Source: Methylobacterium frigidaeris | GTDB taxonomy: Bacteria; Pseudomonadota; Alphaproteobacteria; Rhizobiales; Beijerinckiaceae | Reading direction: 5' to 3' | Assembly (NCBI RefSeq): GCF_022179185.1 | Contig: NZ_BPQJ01000003.1 | Coordinates: forward strand, 26,359-90,358 | DNA length: 64,000 nt | Shown: one piece after another, positions 48,457 through 57,689 of the stretch | Numbering within the stretch: position 1 is the first letter of the stretch | Layout of the letters: each line of letters starts with the position of its first letter | Made by a program: the position numbers and the translations under genes | The notes under the pieces: generated by a model | What the model was told of the DNA's origin: nothing | Database searches by the model: none | Seen by the model: only the letters and a program-made list of their open reading frames with translations

Positions 48457-48635
48457 CGTGCGTGATCCAGTGAACACCGAGGAGCTGCCGGACCGCCCGG
48501 CGGGAACGGGCGCGGCCGGGCTTGCGGGCCCGGCAGACCTCCTCCCTGCGGGTAGCCTTGCCACCGGACAGCTTAATTGACGCTGAAGCATTGCGGGTTA
48601 TGGATCAACCCATCTCACGCCGGGGAGCGAGCGGA

Positions 48636-49628
48636 ATGGCGGTACTTGTCACGGGCGGCGCCGGCTACATCGGCAGCCACATGGTGCTCGCTCTGATCGA
48701 CGCCGGACACGACGAAGTCGTGGTCCTCGACGATCTCTCGACCGGCTTCGACTGGGCGCTGCCGCCGGAAGTCACGCTGGTGCGCGGCGACGTCGCCGAC
48801 CAGACCCTGGTGGCCGAGACCATCCGCCGGCACAACATCGACGCGCTGGCGCACTTCGCCGCCAAGATCGTGGTGCCGGATTCGGTGTCGGATCCTCTCG
48901 GTTACTACCTCGCGAACACGGTCAAGTCGCGCGCGCTGATCGAGGCGGCGATCGGCGCAGGCGTGCGCCACGTGATCTTCTCCTCGACCGCGGCGGTCTA
49001 CGGCGAGCCGGCGGTCGTGCCCGTGCCCGAGGACCTGCCCCCGAACCCGATCAACCCCTACGGCCGCTCGAAGCTGATGACCGAGTGGATGCTGGAGGAC
49101 GCCGCCCGCGCCCACGGCATCAGCTACGTGGTGCTCCGCTACTTCAACGTGGCCGGTGCCGATCCGCGCGGGCGCTCGGGCCAGTCGACCCCCAACGCCA
49201 CCCACCTGATCAAGGTCGCGACGCAGGCTGCGCTCGGCAAGCGCGGTCAGCTGGAGGTGTTCGGCACCGACTACCCGACCCCGGACGGCTCGTGCCTGCG
49301 CGACTATATCCAGGTCTCCGACCTCGCGGCGGCCCACCTCGTGGCGCTCAACCACCTGCGCGGTGGGGGGGCAAGCCTGACCCTCAATTGCGGCTACGGC
49401 CGCGGCTACTCGGTGCTCGAGGTGATCGACGTGGTGAAGTCGGTCTCCGGCGTCGATTTCCCGGTCAAGCTCTCGCCGCGGCGGGCCGGCGACCCGTCGC
49501 GGATCGTCGCCGGGGCGGACCGGATCCGGGCCGAGCTCGGCTGGGTGCCGCAGCACGACGACCTGCGCGAGATCGTGACCCAGGCGCTCGCCTGGGAAGA
49601 AGCGCTCGGCCGGCGCAACCGGATCTGA
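48636..49628 (+). CDS. galE: UDP-glucose 4-epimerase
   Basis: 330 residues from the ATG at 48636, preceded by GGGGAGCGAGCGGA; an in-frame ATG at 48600 would add twelve residues. Extended SDR epimerase: NAD site VTGGAGYIGSHM, the catalytic Ser/Thr region FSSTAAVYGEP, and YGRSK with catalytic Tyr and Lys. It interconverts UDP-glucose and UDP-galactose. Divergent from galU, and followed four bases later by a lytic transglycosylase gene, so envelope functions cluster here. Confidence 0.95.
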   Translation: MAVLVTGGAGYIGSHMVLALIDAGHDEVVVLDDLSTGFDWALPPEVTLVRGDVADQTLVAETIRRHNIDALAHFAAKIVVPDSVSDPLGYYLANTVKSRALIEAAIGAGVRHVIFSSTAAVYGEPAVVPVPEDLPPNPINPYGRSKLMTEWMLEDAARAHGISYVVLRYFNVAGADPRGRSGQSTPNATHLIKVATQAALGKRGQLEVFGTDYPTPDGSCLRDYIQVSDLAAAHLVALNHLRGGGASLTLNCGYGRGYSVLEVIDVVKSVSGVDFPVKLSPRRAGDPSRIVAGADRIRAELGWVPQHDDLREIVTQALAWEEALGRRNRI

Positions 49629-49631
49629 TCC

Positions 49632-50816
49632 ATGCTCCCGACCCGCGTCGCCCTTCGCGCTACCCTGGCGCTCGGCGCCGTCATGGTCCTCGCAGCTCCC
49701 GTCGGCGCCGGCGATTTCCGGGCCTTCGTCGAGGAGCTCTGGCCGGCAGCCCAGGCGCGAAAGGTCTCCCGCGCGACCTTCGACGCCGCGTTCCGGGGCG
49801 TGACCCCGGACCCGGCGGTGCTGGCCCGCCTGCGCCGCCAGGGCGAGTTCGGCCGCCCGGTCTGGGAGTACCTGACGAGCGCCGTCTCGCCCGGCCGCAT
49901 CGCCCGTGGGCAGGCAGAGGCCGCGCGCCGCGCCGAGACCCTGAGAGCGATCGAGGCGGCTTACGGCGTGCCCGGCCCGGTGCTGCTCGCGTTCTGGGGC
50001 ATCGAGTCGGATTTCGGCGCCAGTGCCGGCACGGTGCCGGTCGTGCGGGCGCTCGCAACCCTCGCCGAGGCGCGCCACCGCGGCGAGCTGTTTCGCGACG
50101 AGCTTCTGGCGGCGCTCGAGATCCTCGAACATCACGATGTGAAGCCGGAGCGGATGCGCGGCTCCTGGGCCGGCGCCATGGGGCAGACGCAGTTCCTGCC
50201 CTCCGCCTATCTGAGGGCGGCGGTCGATTTCGACGGCGACGGACGGCGCGACATCTGGGATTCGGCGCCGGACGCGCTGGCCTCGATCGCGAGCTTCCTC
50301 AAGCAGGCCGGCTGGCGCCGCGACCTGCCCTGGGGCGTCGCCGTAACCCTGCCGGCGGAGTTCGATCTGGCGCGCCACCGCGGCCCGTTCGCCGACTTCG
50401 CCCGGCGCGGGGTGCGAGCGCTCGACGGCGAGGCCCTGCCGGGGTCCGGCGAGGCGAGCCTGTTCCTGCCCGGCGGCGCCGGCGGCCCGGCCTTCCTGAT
50501 CACCGCCAATTTCGAGGCGATCCGCGCCTACAACACCTCGGATGCCTACGCGCTCGCCGTCGGCCACTTCTCCGACCGGATCGCCGGCGGACCGGCCCTC
50601 GCCGCCTCCTGGCCGACCGGCCCCCGCCTCGACCAGGCCGGGCTCACCGCGCTCCAGCGCGGACTCTCCGCCCGCTCGCTCTATGACGGCCCGTTCGATG
50701 GCCGTGCGGGTCCGAAGCTGCGCGAGGCGGTGCGGCGCTACCAGATCGCGGAGGGTTTGCCCGCCGACGGCTACGCCACCCCCGCCCTGCTGGAGCACCT
50801 GCGCAGCCCGCGCTGA
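49632..50816 (+). CDS. MltB-type lytic murein transglycosylase with peptidoglycan-binding domain
   Basis: 394 residues with a signal peptide (LGAVMVLAAPVGAGD). The SLT_2/MltB domain spans about 30-320 with catalytic Glu125 in LLAFWGIESDFGASAG, then MRGSWAGAMGQTQFLPSAYL and DFDGDGRRDIW. The C-terminal 60 residues are a PG_binding_1 domain (LQRGLSARSLYDGPFDGRAG). It cleaves the glycan strand to 1,6-anhydro products in the periplasm. It starts four bases after galE. Confidence 0.93.
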   Translation: MLPTRVALRATLALGAVMVLAAPVGAGDFRAFVEELWPAAQARKVSRATFDAAFRGVTPDPAVLARLRRQGEFGRPVWEYLTSAVSPGRIARGQAEAARRAETLRAIEAAYGVPGPVLLAFWGIESDFGASAGTVPVVRALATLAEARHRGELFRDELLAALEILEHHDVKPERMRGSWAGAMGQTQFLPSAYLRAAVDFDGDGRRDIWDSAPDALASIASFLKQAGWRRDLPWGVAVTLPAEFDLARHRGPFADFARRGVRALDGEALPGSGEASLFLPGGAGGPAFLITANFEAIRAYNTSDAYALAVGHFSDRIAGGPALAASWPTGPRLDQAGLTALQRGLSARSLYDGPFDGRAGPKLREAVRRYQIAEGLPADGYATPALLEHLRSPR

Positions 50817-50894
50817 CCCCGTGGACGAGCGGCGTGGACAAGCAGGACCGATTTCCGCCAGGATCCGCCGCGACCTGAAGGAGACACGGACACC

Positions 50895-51692
50895 ATGGCT
50901 CACGCACTGGGCGCGCCGGCCGGCGAGCGGATTCCCGACGGCCTCAACCAGCCCGACCTCGCCGGGCCCGAGGTGCGCCGGGCCAAGGAGGAACTGGCGG
51001 CCTGCTTCCGCATGGCGGCCCGCCACGGCCTGGAAGAGGGCATCTGCAACCACTTCTCGGCGATGGTGCCGGGCTACGACGATCTCTTCATCGTCAATCC
51101 CTACGGCTACGCCTTCGCGGAGCTCACCGCCTCGAAGCTGCTGATCTGCGACTTCCACGGCAACGTCGTGGCGGGCGATGGCCAGCCGGAGGCCACCGCC
51201 TTCTACATCCATGCCCGCCTGCACAAGCGCCTCCCGCGGGCGCGCGTGGCGTTCCACACCCACATGCCCTACGCCACCGCCCTCTCGATGACCGAGGGCG
51301 ATCCCCTGATCTTCGCCGGGCAGACCGCGCTGAAGTTCTACGGCCGCACCGCCTTCGACCGGAACTACAACGGCCTCGCCCTCGACGAGCGCGAGGGCGA
51401 CCGCATCGCCGACAGCGTCGGGGATGCCGACATCGTGTTCATGAAGAACCACGGCGTGATGGTGCTCGCGCCCACCATCGCGGAGGCCTGGGACGACCTG
51501 TACTACCTGGAGCGCGCGGCGGAGGTGCAGGTGCTCGCCCTCTCGACCGGCCGCCCGGTCCTGCCGGTCGATCCCGCCATCGCCGAGGCGGCCTACCGCC
51601 AGATGCGCGAGGGCGATCCCGAATCGGCCCGCCTCCACCTCGCGGCGGTGCGCCGGCGGCTCGACCGGGAGGAGCCGGACTACGCGGCCTGA
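50895..51692 (+). CDS. Class II aldolase/adducin family protein
   Basis: 265 residues. The class II aldolase fold has ARHGLEEGICNHFSAMVPGY, the zinc ligand pair HTH in RVAFHTHMPYATALS, and MKNHGVMVLAPTIAEAWDDL with the third His. Members act as aldolases, epimerases or decarboxylases on sugar phosphates or related compounds and the substrate is not predictable. GGAGACAC precedes the ATG. It overlaps the end of the convergent DUF4267-like gene by 13 bases. Confidence 0.88.
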   Translation: MAHALGAPAGERIPDGLNQPDLAGPEVRRAKEELAACFRMAARHGLEEGICNHFSAMVPGYDDLFIVNPYGYAFAELTASKLLICDFHGNVVAGDGQPEATAFYIHARLHKRLPRARVAFHTHMPYATALSMTEGDPLIFAGQTALKFYGRTAFDRNYNGLALDEREGDRIADSVGDADIVFMKNHGVMVLAPTIAEAWDDLYYLERAAEVQVLALSTGRPVLPVDPAIAEAAYRQMREGDPESARLHLAAVRRRLDREEPDYAA

Positions 51693-52102
51693 CCGCGACC
51701 GGAGAGCCACAGGGCGATGAGCGCCAGCACGGCGGCGCTCAGCCCGTGCAAAGCCACCTGCCACCACGTCGCGGTGCCGGCGGACAGGATCAGGACCAGG
51801 TCGCAGGCCGGGATCACGAGGCTCGCCCCCAGCACGATCGCCACGGCGCGGCGGGTCGAGAGCAGGGCGAGGCCCGCGAGGTAGAGCGCGAGAGCGGCGT
51901 CGCGCGCCCCGATCGCCCGGAGGTAGGTTTGGCCGAGGCCGGCGGGCGCCGGCACGCCGTAGATCAGCGCGCCGAGACCCGGCGCCGCCAGGAACAGGGC
52001 GCCGAGGGTGAGGAACACCAGCGCCAGGGCCAGCACGGCCCAGAGACGCAGGTCCGAGGGGGCGAGGCGGCCGTTTCCGGCGGTGGGGCTGCGCAGATGC
52101 AT
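51680..52102 (-). CDS. Small membrane protein, DUF4267-like
   Basis: 140 residues from the ATG at 52102, preceded by GGCGGAA; the frame is open further up with other ATGs to 52219, so the N-terminus is uncertain. Four hydrophobic helices: LWAVLALALVFLTLGALFLA, the family-like YLRAIGARDAALALYLAGLA, AVAIVLGASLVIPACDLVLI and VALHGLSAAVLALIALWLSG. The G-A-R-D-A-A-L motif fits DUF4267. Function unknown. Confidence 0.7.
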   Translation of the reverse strand: MHLRSPTAGNGRLAPSDLRLWAVLALALVFLTLGALFLAAPGLGALIYGVPAPAGLGQTYLRAIGARDAALALYLAGLALLSTRRAVAIVLGASLVIPACDLVLILSAGTATWWQVALHGLSAAVLALIALWLSGRGQAA

Positions 52103-52227
52103 TCCGCCGGCATGCCGGAACGGGCTCCCGGGCGCCTTCACCTGAGTTGCGGCCGCGCGTATCGCCCCAAGACGCGCGGAGGCATTCGTCTCGGACATCA
52201 TGTGCACTGACATCGACACTGCCCAAT

Positions 52228-52263
52228 GTCGTTCCGGGCCCCGCTGCGCGGCCCCGGAATGAC
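52228..52263. repeat. Dispersed palindromic repeat family B, copy 2
   Basis: GTCGTTCCGGG at one end and CCCCGGAATGAC at the other around GCTGCGCG. Same unit as at 21616-21649 and 60574-60608. Confidence 0.85.
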
Positions 52264-52284
52264 GAGGAGGGTGTCATATCCTCG

Positions 52285-52316
52285 CGCCTTCGCATCGCCG
52301 TGCCGATGCGAAGGCG
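52285..52316 (-). terminator. Perfect 13-bp stem hairpin downstream of the sugar-acid operon
   Basis: CGCCTTCGCATCG (52285-52297) and CGATGCGAAGGCG (52304-52316) pair perfectly around a 6-base loop, about 100 bases beyond the stop of the Zn dehydrogenase gene on the minus strand. It could terminate that operon or belong to a repeat element with the adjacent family B copy. Confidence 0.55.
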
Positions 52317-52418
52317 ACCGGCGCCTCAGCGCCGGCGCCCGTTCGGGCTTGCCTGGCACCGTCGAACGCGTCCGTTCGCAGGCGCGGCGGTATCAATCCA
52401 GCGGGAGATAATCGGCGT

Positions 52419-53429
52419 CTACAGCTCGAGGATCGCCTTGATCACCCCCGCCTCCGGCCGCAGCCAGTCGCGGAACAGCTCCGGCCCGTCCGCCAGCGCC
52501 CCGCGATGGGTGCGCAGAGCCTGGGTCGGCACCCGGCCGGCCTGCATCTGGCGCACGACCTCGGCGAAGTCGTCCGGTTGAGCGTTGCGGCTGGCGAACA
52601 GGGTGGTCTCGCGCTTGTGGAACTCGGGATCCGAGAACACGATGTCGTCGCGCACCACGCTCACCAGTACGTAGCGCCCGCCATGGCCGACGAAGCCGAA
52701 TCCGCGCTGCATCGCCGCGCGGTTGCCGGTGCAGTCGATCACGCAATCGTAGAAGTCGCCGGAGGTGGCGGCCCCGGCCTTCGCCTCGGCCTCGTCATCG
52801 GCCAGCAAGAGGGCGTCGGCGCGAAGGGCGTCTTGCGTGAAGGCGAGCCGATCCTCGCGCAGGTCCATCACCGTGACGTGGGCGCCGCGTGCCTTGGCGA
52901 AGATCACCGCCGACATGCCGATCGGCCCCGAGCCGACCACCAGCACGCGGTCCGCAGGCGAGATGCCGCCGCGCTTCACACCGTGGGCGCCGATCGCCAG
53001 GAACTCGATCATCGCGGCGTCGTCGAGGGGCGTGTCGCCCACCGGCACGACGTTCCGGGCTGGCACGCTGATCAGCTCGGCCATGCCGCCGTCGCAATGG
53101 ACGCCGAGCACGCTGATGTTCTGGCAGGCATTGGTCACGCCCTTGCGGCAGGCAACGCAGTGCCCGCAGGACAGGTAGGGCACGATGTAGCAGTTCTGGC
53201 CTGCTTCGAGCCCGCTCCCGGCGGGCGCCCGCTCGATCGTGCCGGAGAGTTCATGGCCCATCACCCGCGGATATTGCAGGAACGGGTGCTTGCCCTGGTA
53301 GATATGGAAATCCGTGCCGCAGATGCCGACCCGGCGGATGCGTACCAGCGCCTCGCCCTCGGCCGGGACCGGCTCGGGCCGCTCGGTCACACGCAGCCGG
53401 CCCGGCTCGTCGCAGAGGAGCACCTTCAT
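52419..53429 (-). CDS. Zinc-dependent MDR dehydrogenase, sugar-acid type
   Basis: 336 residues of the medium-chain dehydrogenase family. Catalytic zinc ligands C37 and H59 (GICGTDFH, GHELSG). Structural zinc by C88, C91, C94 and C102. NAD site VLVVGSGPIGMSAVIFAKA. It resembles L-gulonate/L-galactonate 5-dehydrogenases and related polyol or sugar-acid enzymes. The co-directional UxaB-like oxidoreductase gene in the same block suggests paired oxidation and reduction of a hexonate through a keto acid (fructuronate or tagaturonate), an inference from known L-gulonate pathways. Confidence 0.85.
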   Translation of the reverse strand: MKVLLCDEPGRLRVTERPEPVPAEGEALVRIRRVGICGTDFHIYQGKHPFLQYPRVMGHELSGTIERAPAGSGLEAGQNCYIVPYLSCGHCVACRKGVTNACQNISVLGVHCDGGMAELISVPARNVVPVGDTPLDDAAMIEFLAIGAHGVKRGGISPADRVLVVGSGPIGMSAVIFAKARGAHVTVMDLREDRLAFTQDALRADALLLADDEAEAKAGAATSGDFYDCVIDCTGNRAAMQRGFGFVGHGGRYVLVSVVRDDIVFSDPEFHKRETTLFASRNAQPDDFAEVVRQMQAGRVPTQALRTHRGALADGPELFRDWLRPEAGVIKAILEL

Positions 53430-53484
53430 GGGATGGGTCTTTCAAGAGAATTGATGCGGGAAGGACTGGCGGTGAGAAGATCAG

Positions 53485-53524
53485 GCGCTGTTCCCCTCTT
53501 CCGTGTGGGAGAGGGGATCCCGCG
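53485..53524. repeat. Palindromic repeat family A copy
   Basis: GCGCTGTTCCCCTCTTCCG, then TGTGGGAGAGGGGATCCCGCG. Same unit as near mch and at 41693-41744. It lies between the binding-protein gene end (53533) and the Zn dehydrogenase start (53429). Confidence 0.75.
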
Positions 53525-53532
53525 TCCTTTGA

Positions 53533-54315
53533 CTACGCCAGCATCTCGGCCGGCAGGTCGCTGCCGTGGTACTTCTTGTAGATCGCGTTGAGCTGGCCGT
53601 TGCGCAGGTTCTTGCGCACCCACTCGTTCAGCGCCATCTGGAGCTTGGCCTCGCCCTTGCGCAGCCCGATCGCGTAGGGGAAGGTCCGCATCACGATCTT
53701 GGTCTCGAACGGCGCCGGCGGATTGCGGGTGTTGGCGGTGTTCATCACCTGCGGCGAGGTCGCCACCATGTCGACCTGGCCCGAGACCATCGCGGTGATC
53801 AGCGTGGCGTCGTCGTCGTAGCGCACCATCTGGGCGCCCTGGGCGCGGACCGTCGCCTCCTTGTCGTTGGTGCTGCCGCGCGTGGTGCCAAGGCGCTTGC
53901 CGACGACTGCCGCGTAATCCTTGACCTCGCGGCCCTTCGGCCCGGCGATCACCGCCTGGATCACCCCGTAGGGATCCGAGAAGTCGATCACCTTCTGGCG
54001 CTCCTCGTTCACGCTGAACGAGGCGATGACCATGTCGGCCTTGCCGGTGAGCAGGAACGGCACCCGGTTCGGGCTCGTGACCTGCACGATCTCGAGTGGC
54101 ATCTCCCACTCGGCGGCGAGCAGCCGCGCGGTCTCGACGTCGGAGCCGGTCGGCTGCATCGCGGCGTCGGTCATGCCGAAGGGCGGCGAGCCGAGATCGA
54201 GGGCGACGAGCAGCTTCTTGCGGCTCTTGATCGTGTCGAGCGTGTCGGCCAGGGCCGGCATCGCCAGGGTAGAGGCCGCCGCGAGGCCGCCGGCCAGGAA
54301 GGTCCTGCGCTTCAT
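53533..54315 (-). CDS. ABC transporter substrate-binding protein, family 3
   Basis: 260 residues from the ATG at 54315, preceded by AGGAG. A twin-arginine-like signal (MKRRTFLAGGLAAASTLAMP) suggests Tat export. The family 3 fold follows: KLLVALDLGSPPFGMTDAAM, GSDVETARLLAAEWEMPLEI, GKADMVIASFSVNEERQKVI, FSDPYGVIQAVIAG. Most members bind polar amino acids, but the operon here carries sugar-acid enzymes, so a carboxylated sugar is possible. Confidence 0.9.
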   Translation of the reverse strand: MKRRTFLAGGLAAASTLAMPALADTLDTIKSRKKLLVALDLGSPPFGMTDAAMQPTGSDVETARLLAAEWEMPLEIVQVTSPNRVPFLLTGKADMVIASFSVNEERQKVIDFSDPYGVIQAVIAGPKGREVKDYAAVVGKRLGTTRGSTNDKEATVRAQGAQMVRYDDDATLITAMVSGQVDMVATSPQVMNTANTRNPPAPFETKIVMRTFPYAIGLRKGEAKLQMALNEWVRKNLRNGQLNAIYKKYHGSDLPAEMLA

Positions 54316-54334
54316 CCCCAAATCTCCTCTGATC

Positions 54335-55063
54335 TTACAGCCCGCTGCCGACGAAGTCGCGCAATTCGGGCGTGCGTGGGTTGTCGAGGTCGCGGCCGGG
54401 CAGGGTCTCCCAGACCCGGCCCTGGCGCATGTAGATGACGGTGCCGGCGACGCGCCGGGCGAAGCCCATCTCGTGGGTGACCAGGATCATGGTCATGCCG
54501 CCGCGGGCGAGATCCTCCATGACCTTCAGCACTTCCGAGGTGAGCTGCGGGTCGAGGGCGGAGGTGACCTCGTCGAACAGCATCACCTGCGGCTGCATGG
54601 CGAGCGAGCGGGCGATGGCGACGCGCTGCTGCTGCCCGCCGGAGAGCTGCTCGGGGTAATGCTCCGCCTTCTCGGCGAGGCCGACCCGGGTCAGGCAGTC
54701 CATCGCGATCTCACGGGCTTCCTTGCGCGTGATGCCCTTCACGCAGGTCGGCGCCAGCATGATGTTCTGGAGCGCGGTGAGGTGCGGGAAGAGGTTGTAG
54801 CTCTGGAAGACGATGCCGACCGAGAGCCGCAGCGCCCGCTTGTCGAGGGTGGGCGCGTGGATCGCGTGGCCGCAGACCTCGATCGCCCCCTCCTCGATCG
54901 TCTCGAGGGCGTTGATGCAGCGGAGCGCCGTGGATTTTCCGGAGCCGGACTGCCCGATCAGCGCCACCACCTCGCCGCGGCCGACCTCGAACGAGACCCC
55001 GTCCAGGACCTTCAGCGGGCCGAAGCTCTTGTGGACGTTGGCAAGCTTAACGACGGCCGACAT
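54335..55063 (-). CDS. ABC transporter ATP-binding protein, polar solute type
   Basis: 242 residues with Walker A LIGQSGSGKSTALR, Q-loop IVFQSYNLFPHLT, signature LSGGQQQRVAIARSL, Walker B VMLFDEVTSALDPQ and switch His VTHEMGFARR. It is of the GlnQ/HisP type that pairs with family 3 binding proteins. The ATG at 55063 lies inside the preceding permease gene (17-base overlap), so translation is coupled. Confidence 0.93.
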   Translation of the reverse strand: MSAVVKLANVHKSFGPLKVLDGVSFEVGRGEVVALIGQSGSGKSTALRCINALETIEEGAIEVCGHAIHAPTLDKRALRLSVGIVFQSYNLFPHLTALQNIMLAPTCVKGITRKEAREIAMDCLTRVGLAEKAEHYPEQLSGGQQQRVAIARSLAMQPQVMLFDEVTSALDPQLTSEVLKVMEDLARGGMTMILVTHEMGFARRVAGTVIYMRQGRVWETLPGRDLDNPRTPELRDFVGSGL

Positions 55064-55700
55064 TGAGCCTCCTCTCCAGCCCGCGGCTCCAGGCCGACAG
55101 CGGGTAGCAGATGGCGAAGTAGAACATCGCCACGGTGACGAAGATGATGAACGGCTGGAAGATCGAGTTGTTGATGAGCTTGCCGGCCTGCGACAGCTCG
55201 ACGAAGCCGACGACTGAAGCGAGCGAGGTGTTCTTGACGATCTGGACCAGGAAGCCGACGGTGGGGGCGGTGGCGAGGCGCATCGCCTGCGGCAGCACGA
55301 CCCGGGTCAGGCGCTGCCAGCGCGACATCGCCAGGCACTCGGCCGCCTCCCACTGGGTCTTCGGCACCGCCTCGATGCAGCCGCGCCAGATCTCGCCGAG
55401 GAAGCCCGAGGCGTAGATCGTGAGCCCGGCGCCCGCCGCGATCAGCGCCGGCAGCTGGTCGAAGCCCGCGATGGCGAGGCCGAAATAGATCATGAACAGC
55501 AGGATCAGCAGCGGCGTGCCCTGCACCACCTGCACGTAGGCCGACGCGAGGCCCCGCACGACGCGGTTCTGCGAGATGCGGGCGAGCGCGACGCCGAAGC
55601 CGAGGAGGCCGCCGCCGATGAAGGCGATGGCGGAGAGCGCCAGCGTCCAGCCCGCCGCCTGAAGCAGGAACCAGAGGTGCTGGGGTCCGAAAGTGGGCAT
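55047..55700 (-). CDS. ABC transporter permease, HisMQ type (second)
   Basis: 217 residues from the ATG at 55700, which begins MPTFGPQHLWFLLQAAGWTL. Membrane helices and the EAA loop (EAAECLAMSRWQRLTRVVLP) fit polar amino acid permeases. VQGTPLLILLFMIYFGLAI is the typical second-helix block. It forms a heterodimer with the neighbouring permease. Confidence 0.92.
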   Translation of the reverse strand: MPTFGPQHLWFLLQAAGWTLALSAIAFIGGGLLGFGVALARISQNRVVRGLASAYVQVVQGTPLLILLFMIYFGLAIAGFDQLPALIAAGAGLTIYASGFLGEIWRGCIEAVPKTQWEAAECLAMSRWQRLTRVVLPQAMRLATAPTVGFLVQIVKNTSLASVVGFVELSQAGKLINNSIFQPFIIFVTVAMFYFAICYPLSAWSRGLERRLNVGRR

Positions 55701-55714
55701 CGTTCCCCTCCCCG

Positions 55715-56398
55715 CTAGAGGGCCGTGCCGAGCTTGCGCCGGCGGGTGAAGACGAGGAGGCCGAAGCCCCAGAAGGCCCAGCGCACGACGAAGGACAGGG
55801 CGAGGTAGACGAGGCCGACGACGATGTAGGTCTCGAAGCTGCGGAAGGTGTCGGACTGGATGCGGTTCGCCACCGCCGTCAGCTCCTCGGCCGAGATCTG
55901 CGAGCAGATCGACGAAGCGAGCATCAGCAGCACGTACTGGCTGACCAGCGCCGGATAGACCCGCTCGATCGCCGGGCGGAGCACCACGTGCCAGTAGATC
56001 TGGCGGCGGTTCAGCCCCAGGCACTCGCCGGCCTCGATCTGCGCCTTGTGGATGCTCTCGATCCCGGCGCGCATGATCTCGCAGGTATAGGCCACGACGT
56101 TGACGACGAGCGCGAGCACCGCCGCCATGGTGGCGTCGACCCGCAGGCCTAGCACCGCGATGCCGAAATAGACCAGGAAGATCTGAACCAGCAGCGGCGT
56201 GTTGCGGATCACCTCGACATAGGCGCCGACGAGCCGCTTCAGCCAGGGCGGGCCATCGGCCCGGGCGATGGCGCAGAGCGCGCCGCCGACGAAGCCGAGC
56301 ACCGTCGCCACCGCCGAGAGCTGAAGCGTCAGCCAGACGCCGGCGGCGAAGTCGCGCCAGTACGGCAGCAGGGACGCGAAGTCGAACTGGTAGGTCAT
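55715..56398 (-). CDS. ABC transporter permease, HisMQ type (first)
   Basis: 227 residues from the ATG at 56398 (MTYQFDFASLLPYWRDFAAG). IRNTPLLVQIFLVYFGIAVL and the EAA loop EAGECLGLNRRQIYWHVVLR define the family. It overlaps the upstream oxidoreductase gene by 4 bases and is 14 bases before the second permease. Confidence 0.92.
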   Translation of the reverse strand: MTYQFDFASLLPYWRDFAAGVWLTLQLSAVATVLGFVGGALCAIARADGPPWLKRLVGAYVEVIRNTPLLVQIFLVYFGIAVLGLRVDATMAAVLALVVNVVAYTCEIMRAGIESIHKAQIEAGECLGLNRRQIYWHVVLRPAIERVYPALVSQYVLLMLASSICSQISAEELTAVANRIQSDTFRSFETYIVVGLVYLALSFVVRWAFWGFGLLVFTRRRKLGTAL

Positions 56399-57546
56399 GC
56401 CGCGTCCGCTCGCGGGTAGGCGGCGGCGAGGGCCCGCAACACCGGCGCCGCCGGCGATGCACCGGCCTCCTCGACCCAGGCCAGGAAGGCGTGGATCCGG
56501 CGCTCGACCTTCTGGACGTGGTTCTGGGCGATGTCGGCGATGCGGTGGTTGAGGTACGGGTTGAGGAAGCGGTCGAGGGTGGCGGTGACGTAGGCCTTGG
56601 CCTCCGCCTCCATCCCGCGGACGGCGAAGCCCGGCACCACCTCGTCGCGGTAGAGCGCATCGAGGCGCGCCCGGATCGTCGGATCGGCCAGGATCTCGCG
56701 TACGGTCTCGGCCTCGGGCCGGCCCTCGCGCTGCCAGATCTCGGCCAGGACCGTGTGGCCGAGATTGAGGATGTGCAGCTTCAGCCGCTCGAACGGCTCC
56801 AGGTCGTCGGCGAGCACGATGCAGGGATGCTCGCAGGGGAGCGCGAGGCCGGGCCGGCGCTCGATCGCCCACAGGGCGTAGGGCTCGGCCACGGCGCCGA
56901 CCGGCTCGATCGGCTCGGAGACGATGCGATCGACGAGGGTGTCGGTGACGATCACGCTCTCGCGCAGCCAGCTCCGAAAATCCTCCGGCAGGCCGGCTTG
57001 CGCCGCGAGGTCCAGGACCAAGCCCTGCAGCACCCGGCCGTTGCGGTTGATCAGCTCGCAGGGCAGCACCGTGAGCGGCCGTCCGCCCGCCTGCCAGCGG
57101 CGGTAGAGGAGCTGGGTCAGCTTGGCCGGAAAAGAGACCGGGGGACGCGCCTCGACCCACCCCGTGCCACGATCGGCCGCAGGAATCGCGTATCCGGTAT
57201 CGCCGGTATTCGAGAGGACGATCTCGGCTTCCTCGACGAACAGGGCCGTCACGGCGTCCCAGTCGGTCGTGGCCGAGAGGCCGCGGTCGATGCTGGTGAC
57301 GGTGACCTGCCGCTCGACCGGGGCGCCGTCCTCGATGCCGCGGATGAGGACCGGATAGCCCTCGGGCGCCCCGAAGGCGGCGACGCGCCCGGCACGGGAG
57401 GCCGCGCCCGACGTCTGCACCACCGCGACCGGGCCGACCGCCTGGCCGGCCTCGCGCGCCTCGTGGATGAAGAGGTCGGCATGGGCCTGCAGGAACCGAC
57501 TGGTGCCGAACTGGACGACCCGCCGGGTCTTGAGAGCGGCGCTCAC
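56395..57546 (-). CDS. Mannitol dehydrogenase-family sugar-acid oxidoreductase, UxaB-like
   Basis: 383 residues. Long-chain polyol/hexuronate dehydrogenase features: RVVQFGTSRFLQAHADLFIH, VLSNTGDTGYAIP, LPCELINRNGRVLQGLV, and the catalytic helix LKLHILNLGHTVLAEIW with Lys and His. It is closest in pattern to tagaturonate/fructuronate reductases (UxaB/UxuB), a little shorter than those (about 480). It is first gene of the minus-strand operon, facing the divergent regulator, and is probably the regulator's main target with the transporter. Confidence 0.85.
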   Translation of the reverse strand: MSAALKTRRVVQFGTSRFLQAHADLFIHEAREAGQAVGPVAVVQTSGAASRAGRVAAFGAPEGYPVLIRGIEDGAPVERQVTVTSIDRGLSATTDWDAVTALFVEEAEIVLSNTGDTGYAIPAADRGTGWVEARPPVSFPAKLTQLLYRRWQAGGRPLTVLPCELINRNGRVLQGLVLDLAAQAGLPEDFRSWLRESVIVTDTLVDRIVSEPIEPVGAVAEPYALWAIERRPGLALPCEHPCIVLADDLEPFERLKLHILNLGHTVLAEIWQREGRPEAETVREILADPTIRARLDALYRDEVVPGFAVRGMEAEAKAYVTATLDRFLNPYLNHRIADIAQNHVQKVERRIHAFLAWVEEAGASPAAPVLRALAAAYPRADAA

Positions 57547-57614
57547 GCGGAACGCGCCGCACAGGCGGAGATGCTGCCGATCGGTGCCAAGGGCGTGTCC
57601 TCACCAGGTGGGGT

Positions 57615-57634
57615 TTATGTATTATCATGCATAA
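57615..57634. promoter_or_regulatory. AT-rich dyad operator candidate
   Basis: TTATGTATTATCATGCATAA is a 20-bp imperfect inverted repeat (7 of 8 arm positions) in an unusually AT-rich island between the divergent UxaB-like gene (start 57546) and the regulator (start 57690). Size and place fit the binding site of a GntR-type dimer. An ATG within it argues that the regulator starts downstream at 57690. Confidence 0.6.
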
Positions 57635-57689
57635 AGAACCGGACTGCTCAGGCTGTCAAATAGTTTTTTATGTGCGAAAAACCGACGCG

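Noticed and set aside
48615..52295. A minus-strand frame of over 1,200 codons across galE, the transglycosylase and the aldolase
   Set aside because: Composition is Arg/Gly/His-rich without domains, and three well-recognised genes occupy the other strand.
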